Shown here: piece after piece, positions 8,400 to 16,545 of the stretch
Position numbering within the stretch: the stretch's first letter is position 1
Layout of the letters: each line of letters starts with the position of its first letter
From: an uncultured Bacteroidales bacterium
Lineage (GTDB): Bacteria > Bacteroidota > Bacteroidia > Bacteroidales > Muribaculaceae
Direction: 5' to 3'
Assembly (NCBI GenBank): GCA_902774055.1
Contig: CACYGX010000027.1
Location: 1-40,259 of the forward strand
DNA: 40,259 nucleotides
Program-made: the position numbers and the translations under genes
The notes under the pieces: model-generated
What the model was told of the DNA's origin: nothing
The model's input: the letters and a program-made list of their open reading frames with translations, nothing else
Databases searched by the model: none

Positions 8400-8631
8400 A
8401 GCCACTTGCGGCCACCCTTCGGAGAAACATCCGAGAAAAACAGCTATAAGTACAATGAGCACAATCTAATGATTAACAATTAATTAAATTGTCTTTCTTG
8501 TGGTTCAAATTTTTGTGGTTTTTGTGCGGTTTCCATCAGCTTGTTCCGATTGATCAGTTGTTCATCTATTTGAGAGGTGATGCCAACTAAAAAAATTAAG
8601 TACTAATGGGCGGAAACTAAAAAAATATTAC

Positions 8632-8639
8632 TATATTTG
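8632..8639 (+). promoter_or_regulatory. TATATTTG promoter box of the third surface protein
   Basis: It lies 26 bases before the ATG at 8666, in the same sequence context as the box at 5996-6003. Confidence 0.65.
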
Positions 8640-8665
8640 CAACAATTATTAACTTTTAATACGAC

Positions 8666-11600
8666 ATGGTTATGAAACACAAGACATTACTCATTCGGTT
8701 GGTCGTCCTGACGACGTTGACGTTCTACTACGACAACCTGCGCAGCAGTCGCTCGGGCACGACCTACTCGTTGCCAGAGGATACCGATAATCCCTATTCT
8801 ATCATACAGCAACCAGGTTGGATCTCTGACAGTACCAATGCCCATGTGACTAAGGTAGTCTTTGCCACGGCGTTCACGCATGCTCGTCCCACGACCACTC
8901 AATATTGGTTTTTAAACATGCATCAACTTCAATCCATCAATGGCATTGAAAACCTGAACACCAGTAGTGTGACCAAAATGCTGTATATGTTCTGTGGCTG
9001 TTCCAATTTGACGAACCTTGATTTGAGCCACTTTGACACGTCCAATGTGACTACAATGAACGAGATGTTCGCCTCTTGCTCCAGCTTGACGAGCCTTGAC
9101 TTGAGCAACTTCAATACATCCAATGTGACTACAATGTATTCAATGTTCAGTAACTGCACTGGCCTGACGAGCCTTGACTTGAGCAACTTCAATACGTCCA
9201 ATGTGACAGCAATGAACGAGATGTTCGATAATTGCAGCGGCCTGACGAGCCTTGACTTGAGCAACTTCAATACGTCCAATGTGACTACAATGAAATGGAT
9301 GTTCTATCATTGTTCTGATTTGACAAGCTTGGATCTGACCAGTTTCAACACCTATAGTGTAACCGCCATGAGCAATATGTTTGCTAGCTGCAGCAGTTTG
9401 AACTCCATCTTTGTCTCTCCCAACGGCTGGTCAACTGATGCCGTCATTCAATCGGAAAATATGTTTTTTGCTTGCACCCGCTTGGAGGGCGGCAAAGGTA
9501 CGACCTACGATGCCGATCATGTGGACAAGACCTATGCCCACATTGACGGTGGAGTGGACAACCCAGGCTACCTGTCAAATATTAATGACCCCAGGCCCTA
9601 TGCCTGCTACACGCCGTTGAACTCGACCTTGACGTTCTACTACGACAACCAGCGCAGCAGTCGCCCGGGGGCGACCTACGGCTTGAACACGGGTAACAAC
9701 TATCCCGAATGGTCATTCGTGGCCTCCAATTACATATTGACCCAGGTGGTTTTTGACCCCTCGTTCGCAGGTGCCCGCCCGACATCCACCTACGCTTGGT
9801 TCTATGGCATGAAGTATCTTGAATCCATCACAGGCATCAGTTACTTGAACACCAGTGAGGTGACTAGCATGGCTTTGATGTTTGACCAGTGTAAAGAATT
9901 GACGAGCCTTAACCTAAGCAGCTGGAACACGTCTAAGGTGACCACCATGGAGCTCATGTTTTATAACTGCATCAATCTGACCTCCATCTATGTGTACAAC
10001 GGGTGGAATACCAACATGGTCAACGTTAGTACTGATATGTTCCTGAATTGCACCAGCCTGGTGGGAGGAAAGGGTACGACCTACAGTCCATCCAACCCGA
10101 AGGACAAGACCTATGCCCGCATCGATCGCGGCCCGGGCACCCCGGGCTACTTCAGGCAGGGATACAGCTTCTGTGTGGACGGCATTTATTACAACATCAC
10201 GGGCAGCAACACTGTCGACGTGGCCAGTGACGGCGAGAACAGTTACAGCGGCATTGTGACGATTCCCAGCAGCGTAGGCTATAACGGCGTGACCTATCAG
10301 GTGACGGGCATCGGCAATGACGCGTTCTACAATTGCACCGACCTGGACAGCGTGTCGATTCCGCCCACGGTGACCGCCATCAGGCACGATGCGTTCTATA
10401 ACTGCAGTGTTCTGGAGCATGTGACGTTGCCCTCCGGGCTGACCACTATCGGCGATAATGCATTCCACTTGTGCTGGAACCTGAGGGACATCACCATCCC
10501 CGACAATGTCGAATATATCGGCGTCGGCGCATTCATGGAGTGTTCCAACCTGGCGAGCGTTGTGATCGGCAATTCGGTGACGACCATCGGCCAGCAGGCC
10601 TTCGACCACTGCACCTCGTTGACGGGCGTGGTGATCCCCAACTCGGTGACCACGATCGGTAAAAAGGCGTTTTACGGCTGCAGTAATCTGGAGAATGCAG
10701 TGATCGGTTCCGGCGTGACGAGCATCGGCAGCCAGGCCTTCTATTCATGCACCAACCTGCGAAACATCACCTGCAAGGGCACGACACCGCCCACGATGGC
10801 TGCCAGCGACGTGTTTGACAATTCGGCTTATACCTATGCCACGCTCTTCGTTCCCAACGGCTCTTTGAGCGCCTATCAGAGCGCCAACTGGTGGCGTAAT
10901 TTCACGACCATCAGTGACCAAAAGTTCTATGACTTCGCCGTTAACGGCATCTATTACCTCATCACCAGCGGCAATACAGTGGAGGTGTCGTTCAGGGATG
11001 CCGGCTTGAACACCTACAGCGGCAATGTGACGGTCCCCGAGACAGTGCCTTATGGCGGCGTGACCTATCAGGTGACCGGCATCGGCACAGGCGCGTTTGC
11101 CAATTGCGCCAACTTGACGGGCGTGACGCTGCCGTCGACGGTAACCTACATCAGCGATTTTGCGTTCATGTCCTGCCCGAGTCTGGGCAGCGTGACACTG
11201 CCAAACTCGTTGCTCACCATCGGCAAGAGGGCCTTCCGTGACTGCACAGGCCTGACGAGCGTTACGATCCCCAACTCGGTGACCACCATCGGCATGATGG
11301 CGTTCGATGGCTGTACGGGCCTGACGAGTGTTGTGATCGGCACTTCTGTGACGTTCATCGGCAGTTATGCGTTCGATGATTGCGATGCGCTGAGAGACGT
11401 GACCTGCCTGGCCTCCACGCCGCCAGTGATGGAGAACGCCGGAGTGTTCAATGACGACACCTACGCCTATGGCACGCTCACCATTCCCGAAGCCTCTCAG
11501 AGCGCCTACCACTCTGCCAACTGGTGGAAGAACTTCTCACACGTCTCGACCTTCGTTCCCGAGGCCTATGCCTGCTACACACCAGAGAATACGACGCTCA

Positions 11601-12649
11601 CGTTCTACTACGACAACCAGCGCAGCAGTCGCCCGGGCACGGTATACGACCTGACCCTTCCGGATGCCTCGACCTGGCCCGGTTGGTACTTTGACTACGA
11701 CACCCAGGCTGCGGTCACCAGAGTGGTGTTTGACCTGACATTCAGCAGTGTACGTCCTCAAACGACCTATGCCTGGTTTGGCGGGATGTCGAATCTCACG
11801 ACCGTCATCGGCATGAAGGAATACCTGAACACGTCTGAGGTGACGAACATGAATAATATGTTCTCAGGGTGCTCTAGCCTAACGAGCCTCGATGTGAGCG
11901 GCTTCAACACATCCAATGTGGAATATATGGCCAGCATGTTCTATGGCTGCAGCAACCTGAAGAACCTCGACTTGAGCAGTTTCAACACGTCTAATGTGAG
12001 TTTCATGAGTAATATGTTCAGTTATTGCCGGAAATTACAGAGCGTAAACCTGAGCAGTTTCAACACGTCCAACGTGGTGGAGATGAGTGGCATGTTCATT
12101 GAATGCAACAAGTTGGCAAGCGTTGATCTGAGCAGTTTCAATACGTCCAATGTGACCAACATGCGTACCCTTTTCCTTTTTTGCTATGATTTGAAGAGCA
12201 TTGATCTGAGCAGTTTCAACACTTCTAAGGTGACCGATATGGAAGATATGTTCGGAGTCTGCTCTGGCTTGACGACCATCTATGTGGGTGACGAATGGAG
12301 TACGTCAGCCGTCCCGCCATCTACCAGTATGTTCTACGGTTGCACCAGCCTGGTGGGCGGTATGGGCACGACCTACGATGCCAACCACGTGGATAAGACA
12401 TACGCCCGTATCGACGGCGGTCCCAGCAATCCCGGCTACTTCACTGCGAAGGGCGGAACTGTCCTTCGTGGCGACGTGAACGGCAACAACGAGGTCACCA
12501 TCGCTGACGTTTCGGCCCTGATCGACTACCTGTTGACCGGCGACACCACGGGCATCAACATGGCTGCCGCCGACTGCAACGGCCTTGACGGAGTCACCAT
12601 CGCCGACGTATCGGCCCTGATCGACTACCTCCTCACCGGCGCCTGGTAA
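8666..12649 (+). CDS. Giant BspA-like surface protein: DUF285 and LRR_5 arrays with dockerin-like end
   Basis: 1327 residues. The first 16 residues match the signal-peptide start of the second surface gene, but then pass directly and in frame into a DUF285 lead-in (LTFYYDNLRSSRSG), so the signal peptide is cut short. Domain order: DUF285 about 17-300, a second DUF285 about 310-495, LRR_5 about 502-750, a second LRR_5 about 755-960, a third DUF285 about 964-1260, and two dockerin-like loops 1267-1327. The lead-in motif TLTFYYDNQRSSRPG starts each later DUF285 block. The family is exported and often adhesive. The mosaic order suggests growth by recombination between paralogues. Export is doubtful with the truncated hydrophobic core. 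Confidence 0.8.
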   Translation: MVMKHKTLLIRLVVLTTLTFYYDNLRSSRSGTTYSLPEDTDNPYSIIQQPGWISDSTNAHVTKVVFATAFTHARPTTTQYWFLNMHQLQSINGIENLNTSSVTKMLYMFCGCSNLTNLDLSHFDTSNVTTMNEMFASCSSLTSLDLSNFNTSNVTTMYSMFSNCTGLTSLDLSNFNTSNVTAMNEMFDNCSGLTSLDLSNFNTSNVTTMKWMFYHCSDLTSLDLTSFNTYSVTAMSNMFASCSSLNSIFVSPNGWSTDAVIQSENMFFACTRLEGGKGTTYDADHVDKTYAHIDGGVDNPGYLSNINDPRPYACYTPLNSTLTFYYDNQRSSRPGATYGLNTGNNYPEWSFVASNYILTQVVFDPSFAGARPTSTYAWFYGMKYLESITGISYLNTSEVTSMALMFDQCKELTSLNLSSWNTSKVTTMELMFYNCINLTSIYVYNGWNTNMVNVSTDMFLNCTSLVGGKGTTYSPSNPKDKTYARIDRGPGTPGYFRQGYSFCVDGIYYNITGSNTVDVASDGENSYSGIVTIPSSVGYNGVTYQVTGIGNDAFYNCTDLDSVSIPPTVTAIRHDAFYNCSVLEHVTLPSGLTTIGDNAFHLCWNLRDITIPDNVEYIGVGAFMECSNLASVVIGNSVTTIGQQAFDHCTSLTGVVIPNSVTTIGKKAFYGCSNLENAVIGSGVTSIGSQAFYSCTNLRNITCKGTTPPTMAASDVFDNSAYTYATLFVPNGSLSAYQSANWWRNFTTISDQKFYDFAVNGIYYLITSGNTVEVSFRDAGLNTYSGNVTVPETVPYGGVTYQVTGIGTGAFANCANLTGVTLPSTVTYISDFAFMSCPSLGSVTLPNSLLTIGKRAFRDCTGLTSVTIPNSVTTIGMMAFDGCTGLTSVVIGTSVTFIGSYAFDDCDALRDVTCLASTPPVMENAGVFNDDTYAYGTLTIPEASQSAYHSANWWKNFSHVSTFVPEAYACYTPENTTLTFYYDNQRSSRPGTVYDLTLPDASTWPGWYFDYDTQAAVTRVVFDLTFSSVRPQTTYAWFGGMSNLTTVIGMKEYLNTSEVTNMNNMFSGCSSLTSLDVSGFNTSNVEYMASMFYGCSNLKNLDLSSFNTSNVSFMSNMFSYCRKLQSVNLSSFNTSNVVEMSGMFIECNKLASVDLSSFNTSNVTNMRTLFLFCYDLKSIDLSSFNTSKVTDMEDMFGVCSGLTTIYVGDEWSTSAVPPSTSMFYGCTSLVGGMGTTYDANHVDKTYARIDGGPSNPGYFTAKGGTVLRGDVNGNNEVTIADVSALIDYLLTGDTTGINMAAADCNGLDGVTIADVSALIDYLLTGAW
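9103..9336 (+). repeat. 78-bp tandem coding repeats (26-residue DUF285 unit)
   Basis: Units starting GAGCAACTTCAATAC begin at 9103, 9181 and 9259, exactly 78 bp apart, with very few differences over the first half of each unit. The encoded unit is LTSLDLSNFNTSNVT.M followed by a variable loop ending MF..C. Such nearly identical tandem units allow slippage or unequal exchange without loss of frame. Confidence 0.8.
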
Positions 12650-12662
12650 GAGACCTCTAGAG

Positions 12663-12680
12663 GACAGCAATTTGGCTGTC
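12663..12680. other. Small hairpin after the third surface protein
   Basis: GACAGC and GCTGTC enclose a six-base loop just after the stop codon. No T-tract follows, so termination here is uncertain. Confidence 0.35.
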
Positions 12681-12694
12681 TCAACAATAATGAT

Positions 12695-12734
12695 TACCTT
12701 TGCACGGCTTTTTCTCGAAAGAGGCCGTGCAAAG
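12695..12734 (+). promoter_or_regulatory. fabG promoter box inside an 11-bp inverted repeat
   Basis: TACCTTTG at 12695-12702 is the promoter box. CTTTGCACGGC (12698-12708) is perfectly mirrored by GCCGTGCAAAG (12724-12734), so half of the box and the expected start point lie in the repeat. The leader to the fabG ATG is about 140 bases. The arrangement suits an operator for a dimeric repressor. Confidence 0.55.
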
Positions 12735-12850
12735 ATTTTAAACGATATACCCAGGAGTGGGGATGCTATTCGTTTAACTGGCTTCGCCGAGCTAAAGGTT
12801 AGCGTAATTTGTAGTTTAACAACATTAATAACCATTAAATAAAAGAAAAA

Positions 12851-13597
12851 ATGAAATTGTTAGAAGGAAAAGTGGCGCTCATCACAGGAGCCGCTAGAGG
12901 CATAGGTAAGGCCATCGCCCTGAAGTTTGCTGCTGAGGGCGCTGATATCGCGTTCACCGATCTGGTTATCGACGACAACGGCAAGCAGACCGAACAGGAA
13001 ATCGCTGCTCTTGGCGTCAAGGCCAAGGGTTATGCCAGCAACGCGGCTGACTTTGCCGAGACCGAGGCTGTGGTGAAGCAGATCCATGAGGACTTTGGCC
13101 ACATCGATATCCTGGTCAACAACGCCGGTATCACTAAGGACGGTATCATACTGCGCATGTCCGAGCAGCAGTGGGACGCCGTTATCGCCGTTAATCTCAA
13201 GAGCGCGTTCAACTTCATCCACGCCCTGGTGCCCATCATGATGCGCCAGCGCAGTGGTTCCATCATCAATATGGCATCGGTAGTGGGCGTTCATGGTAAC
13301 GCAGGTCAGGCCAACTATGCCGCCAGCAAGGCCGGCCTCATCGCTCTGGCCAAGAGCATCGCCCAGGAGATGGGTAGCCGCGGCATCCGTGCCAACGCCA
13401 TTGCTCCCGGCTTTATCGACACCGCCATGACCCAGATGCTGAGCGAAGAGGTGCGCAAGGAATGGTGCCAGCGCATCCCCCTGCGCCGCGGAGGCACCGT
13501 CGAGGACATCGCCAACGTGGCCACCTTCCTCGCCAGCGACATGTCGAGCTACGTCACCGGCCAGGTCATCCAGGTCGATGGCGGTATGAACATGTAA
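12851..13597 (+). CDS. fabG: 3-oxoacyl-[acyl-carrier-protein] reductase
   Basis: 248 residues, a full-length classical short-chain dehydrogenase. It has the nucleotide motif TGAARGIG (12-19), NNAG at 90-93, and the catalytic set Asn115, Ser143, Tyr156 and Lys160 (NYAASK). The C-terminus reads VTGQVIQVDGGMNM, as is usual for FabG. It would reduce 3-oxoacyl-ACP to 3-hydroxyacyl-ACP with NADPH in the elongation cycle of fatty acid synthesis, in the cytoplasm. It stands alone, without acpP or fabF next to it, behind its own promoter. Other SDR enzymes share these motifs, so the substrate is inferred from overall similarity. Confidence 0.85.
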   Translation: MKLLEGKVALITGAARGIGKAIALKFAAEGADIAFTDLVIDDNGKQTEQEIAALGVKAKGYASNAADFAETEAVVKQIHEDFGHIDILVNNAGITKDGIILRMSEQQWDAVIAVNLKSAFNFIHALVPIMMRQRSGSIINMASVVGVHGNAGQANYAASKAGLIALAKSIAQEMGSRGIRANAIAPGFIDTAMTQMLSEEVRKEWCQRIPLRRGGTVEDIANVATFLASDMSSYVTGQVIQVDGGMNM

Positions 13598-13607
13598 CCA
13601 TCAAGCG

Positions 13608-13634
13608 AAAAAATCTCACGCTATAGAGCGTGAG
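13608..13634 (-). terminator. Terminator of the C1-type peptidase gene
   Basis: CTCACGCT and AGCGTGAG (13615-13634) form an 8-bp stem with loop ATAG. On the minus strand it is followed by ATTTTTTCGC. Confidence 0.7.
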
Positions 13635-13652
13635 GTAAAAAAGAGAGTAGAG

Positions 13653-13697
13653 GACGTCAGGTCTTAGAAGTTTAGCTTCTTCCTGACGTCTTTTTTA
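13653..13697 (+). terminator. Terminator of fabG, overlapping the convergent gene's end
   Basis: GACGTCAGG (13653-13661) is perfectly mirrored at 13682-13690, with an inner AGAAG/CTTCT stem, and TTTTTT follows on the plus strand. It overlaps the last codons of the convergent peptidase. Confidence 0.7.
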
Positions 13698-14848
13698 ACG
13701 GCATTCTTGTTCAGGAAAATGTAGGTCGTGTTCAATGCGATATAGGCCTTGGACATATACCAGATGCCCTGATAGTCACCCGTTTTTCCCCACGAATTTT
13801 TCACCATATAATACTCGCGGCCATTCTGATCGCGGGCGATGCCGTAGATGAGCATCACATGGTCATAGGTGGACTGCCAGTTGTCAAAACGCTCCTGACG
13901 CAGTTCCTGGGAGGGAACTAACTCGGGTGTTTGGGCGCCTAATTTCTTGAGTGATTCAGCCTTTTCCTGTTTGGTAAGTTTCAGCCAGCGGGCGGCATCA
14001 CTGCCTGTCAAGTCGGGTGCGTGCTCAATATCAGCGGCAATGGCCAGTCCCGTGCGTGTAAATCCGTCCTCGCTCACGTCGCCTCCCCACGCTACGGTAT
14101 ATCCGCTCTTGAGCGCTTCGTCAATGACAGCCATCATCTCGTCGAGCTTGACATTCCAGCTGGGACGTGGACGCCACTTGTAGGGAGCCTCAATAACAAA
14201 CTGCTCATAAAACGGGTGGTGGGTAAAGCTCGTGATGCTCACGTAGTTGTTCTTGTCAATGCGCAGAGATTGGGCAAAGGCTTTTGGCGTGTATTTTTTC
14301 CCTTCATAGGTGAACGTCTCGGGGCAGGTACCCAAATAGGCGTCGAGGATGCCCTGCAGACCCACCTTCCACTGCGTGGTGAGTTTAGTGCTGCTACCCT
14401 TAGCAATAGACTCCACGTAGGGCTCTAAGGTGGCAAAGAATTCGGTAAAGTTGGCCAAAGTGTCACCAATCATCGAGCCTGGCCGTGCCATCGCTTCCTC
14501 AGGGCAGATGCCATGACGGTCAATGACCTCCAGCACGTCATCGGCCGAGCCTCCCTCCGAGAAGCGGCTGGAACCGTGCATCCTCACGTGGTATTCAGCA
14601 CAGTCCACATAATCCTTGTTAGCGACAAACATTTCGCTCAAGTCATAGACTTTGCCTGTCTCACGCAGCAACTCGGCTTCCACAAAACCGATTGTGGCGT
14701 AGTCCCAACACGTGCCACTGCGGTTTTGGTTCTTCACTTGAGTGATGGGGTTTTCCATCACGGTCGTGAACACAATCTCATCTGCCGCCTGGGCACCAAA
14801 CGTGGACAGGAGGCACATCATCATAGCTAAAAATGTGGTCTTTTTCAT
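13664..14848 (-). CDS. Secreted C1-type cysteine peptidase (bleomycin hydrolase-like, C1B)
   Basis: 394 residues from the ATG at 14848, where a signal peptide starts MKKTTFLAMMMCLLSTFG and ends near AQA. A longer frame from 14917 would contain the promoter box and is rejected. The papain-like set is visible: Gln41 and Cys47 in QNRSGTCWDYA, His330 in YDHVMLIYG, and Asn351 with Trp353 in VKNSWG. The spacing and the SEMF.ANKDYV segment fit the aminopeptidase C / bleomycin hydrolase branch. These enzymes trim peptides; the signal peptide places this one in the periplasm or outside. It is divergent from a secreted S41 peptidase, which suggests shared use in protein breakdown, but no common regulation can be shown. 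Confidence 0.82.
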   Translation of the reverse strand: MKKTTFLAMMMCLLSTFGAQAADEIVFTTVMENPITQVKNQNRSGTCWDYATIGFVEAELLRETGKVYDLSEMFVANKDYVDCAEYHVRMHGSSRFSEGGSADDVLEVIDRHGICPEEAMARPGSMIGDTLANFTEFFATLEPYVESIAKGSSTKLTTQWKVGLQGILDAYLGTCPETFTYEGKKYTPKAFAQSLRIDKNNYVSITSFTHHPFYEQFVIEAPYKWRPRPSWNVKLDEMMAVIDEALKSGYTVAWGGDVSEDGFTRTGLAIAADIEHAPDLTGSDAARWLKLTKQEKAESLKKLGAQTPELVPSQELRQERFDNWQSTYDHVMLIYGIARDQNGREYYMVKNSWGKTGDYQGIWYMSKAYIALNTTYIFLNKNAVKKDVRKKLNF

Positions 14849-14869
14849 ATTATCTGATGTTTTATTGTG

Positions 14870-14877
14870 CAAATATA
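14870..14877 (-). promoter_or_regulatory. TATATTTG promoter box of the C1-type peptidase
   Basis: It reads TATATTTG on the minus strand and ends 21 bases before the ATG at 14848, which supports that start. Confidence 0.65.
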
Positions 14878-14966
14878 CATCATTTAATCCAACTGTGCAA
14901 TCGCTATCATGCTCCATGCCACTTCATGTTTTCACCCAAAAGAATAGAAATATGTAAAAAATATCT

Positions 14967-14974
14967 TACTTTTG
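14967..14974 (+). promoter_or_regulatory. TACTTTTG promoter box of the S41 peptidase
   Basis: It fits TAnnTTTG and lies 26 bases before the ATG at 15001. Confidence 0.6.
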
Positions 14975-15000
14975 TAACGTGAATTTTTGTAAATAGTAAA

Positions 15001-16077
15001 ATGAGAAATGTCTGTTTGTTTTTGAGCCTTTGCATTGCTCTGATGGCTATGGCACAACAGGAGCCTCCTGTATTGACCGTTGCCCAGCATCTCGAGGATT
15101 ATGACTATGCTGTGAAGTACATCGAGGACAATTACTCGGGCTTCTCGTTCTGGGTCGTGGACAGCACGCGGGCCGACTACGAGGCGACAAAGGCCCACCT
15201 GCGCGACCAGGTCGAGCGTGGCGAGCGCCCGGGCTGGGATGCCGTTTCGGCCTATACGGGTTGGTTCAGCGACTTTCACATGGCCGTCTCGGTATATAAC
15301 GGGAATCCTTTCGCCTACTTCAAGCGCTCAATTATGGTCTATGTTGACTCGATACAGGAATATCGCCCAACGGCTGTGGCATGCAAGGTGACAGACAAGA
15401 CCTTCCTCATCCGTTTCCCGTCTTGTGGTGGCAACCCCGACAATAAGTGGATCAAGAACTCAGTCAAGCAATACAAGAAGTCCCGCTGCGAGAATTTGAT
15501 TTTAGATATTCGCGGTAACGGGGGTGGGGCAGACCATTTCTTCTATCCCTATCGGGAGTTGCTCTACGATCACGAGGCCCCCTATACAGCAATTGAGTTC
15601 CGCAACACCCCTCAGAATATGGCCTACCTCAAATCGATGGATTGGTTCCGCGGTGTGCAGCGCGCCGCTGTTGAGCATCCCGAGTTGGAGTTTATCCCAC
15701 TAGGGCACGGCACAATTCACAACAAGAAGAGAGACAAGAAGGTGCACCGAGCCGCGCTGATTATCGACAATGACGTTGCCAGCTCGGGCGAGGAGATGGT
15801 TCGCCAGCTCAAGGCCACCAGCGACCGCGTGACTGTCTATGGCCGTGACAACACGCTGGGTTGTTTGGATTTTTCTAACGTGTCTCGTGTCCAGATGCCC
15901 CATTGCGGCCTCAGTTTTGGCGTACCCTTGTCACGCAGCAAAGCCCTCCCCGAGAATTCAATCGACAAGAACGGTATCGCCCCCGACGTTCGCATCAACC
16001 TCCCGTTGCCCACCCGCTTGACCGACAATATCGACGAGTGGACCCACTGGGTGGCCTCGCAACTCGAGAAAGAGTGA
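15001..16077 (+). CDS. Secreted S41-family peptidase
   Basis: 358 residues with a signal peptide (MRNVCLFLSLCIALMAMAQ). The C-terminal half is an S41 (tail-specific protease) core: LILDIRGNGGG at 167-176, then AALIIDNDVASSGEE at 251-265, where Ser261 or Ser262 is the likely nucleophile and Lys271 a candidate partner, followed by a VYGRDNTLG segment. No PDZ domain is apparent, which is common in Bacteroidetes members. Family enzymes cleave exported proteins or peptides in the periplasm or at the surface. It follows its own promoter and is divergent from the C1-type peptidase. A DUF3784 gene follows after 51 bp and may be co-transcribed. Confidence 0.8.
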   Translation: MRNVCLFLSLCIALMAMAQQEPPVLTVAQHLEDYDYAVKYIEDNYSGFSFWVVDSTRADYEATKAHLRDQVERGERPGWDAVSAYTGWFSDFHMAVSVYNGNPFAYFKRSIMVYVDSIQEYRPTAVACKVTDKTFLIRFPSCGGNPDNKWIKNSVKQYKKSRCENLILDIRGNGGGADHFFYPYRELLYDHEAPYTAIEFRNTPQNMAYLKSMDWFRGVQRAAVEHPELEFIPLGHGTIHNKKRDKKVHRAALIIDNDVASSGEEMVRQLKATSDRVTVYGRDNTLGCLDFSNVSRVQMPHCGLSFGVPLSRSKALPENSIDKNGIAPDVRINLPLPTRLTDNIDEWTHWVASQLEKE

Positions 16078-16128
16078 CCACTCTATCCGTTAATAAATTC
16101 ACGAAATATTATTAAGTTTTATAAAAGT

Positions 16129-16434
16129 ATGACATCATTTATCATTATCAGTATCATCTTTGTGATATTAGCAGTCATTATCTTGATGGGAAAGGGCGAC
16201 TTTCTCATTGCAGGTTATAACACCGCCAGCAAGGAAGACAAGAAAAAAGTCAACATCAAGCGTCTCCGTTTAGTCATAGCCGGAATTCTTATCCTTGTCC
16301 CCCTGATCATTGGCATACCGTTCTTTATGTGTAAGGAAGATAACGCATCAGCTGAAATCATTGCAGCAATCATTGGTATCATCATTGCGTTTACAGGCAT
16401 CATTCTCGCCAACACCTGGTGCCTCAAAAAATAA
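16129..16434 (+). CDS. DUF3784 family small membrane protein
   Basis: 101 residues with three hydrophobic helices: one at the N-terminus, one near 50-66 (LVIAGILILVPLIIGIPFF) and one near 76-95. Between the first two lies the segment GKGDFLIAGYNTASKEDKKK, the hallmark of DUF3784. The function of the family is unknown. The start follows a short AT-rich gap after the S41 gene, with no promoter box of its own that I can see, so read-through from that gene is likely. Confidence 0.75.
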   Translation: MTSFIIISIIFVILAVIILMGKGDFLIAGYNTASKEDKKKVNIKRLRLVIAGILILVPLIIGIPFFMCKEDNASAEIIAAIIGIIIAFTGIILANTWCLKK

Positions 16435-16545
16435 CCCTAGATCATAATAAAGAACATTGTCATGTGACTGGGTGATGGCGTCGTCTAATAGTAGCAGGAA
16501 CACGTTATTGCTTTTGAAATTGTCGCGAGTTTTCTGTGAAGGAAA

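Larger units (their letters stand above)
8141..8712 (+). repeat. Intergenic direct repeat, copy 2
   Basis: Nearly identical to 5468-6076, ending at the same GTCCTGAC in the signal-peptide codons. It lacks about 20 bp of the GATTAGAG repeats and a CTTTCTTGT block present in copy 1. With copy 1 it brackets the whole second surface-protein gene in direct orientation, at an offset of about 2.67 kb. No gene is seen in it; a 60-codon frame at 8219-8401 spans the inverted repeat and is rejected. Confidence 0.85.

Noticed and set aside
8219-8401. A 60-codon frame between the second and third surface genes
   Set aside because: It crosses the inverted repeat, and copy 1 of the same intergenic region does not keep the frame.
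9103-9336. Regular 78-bp repeats considered as a CRISPR-like array
   Set aside because: They are in-frame coding units of DUF285, with no short constant repeat and unique spacer pattern and no cas genes.
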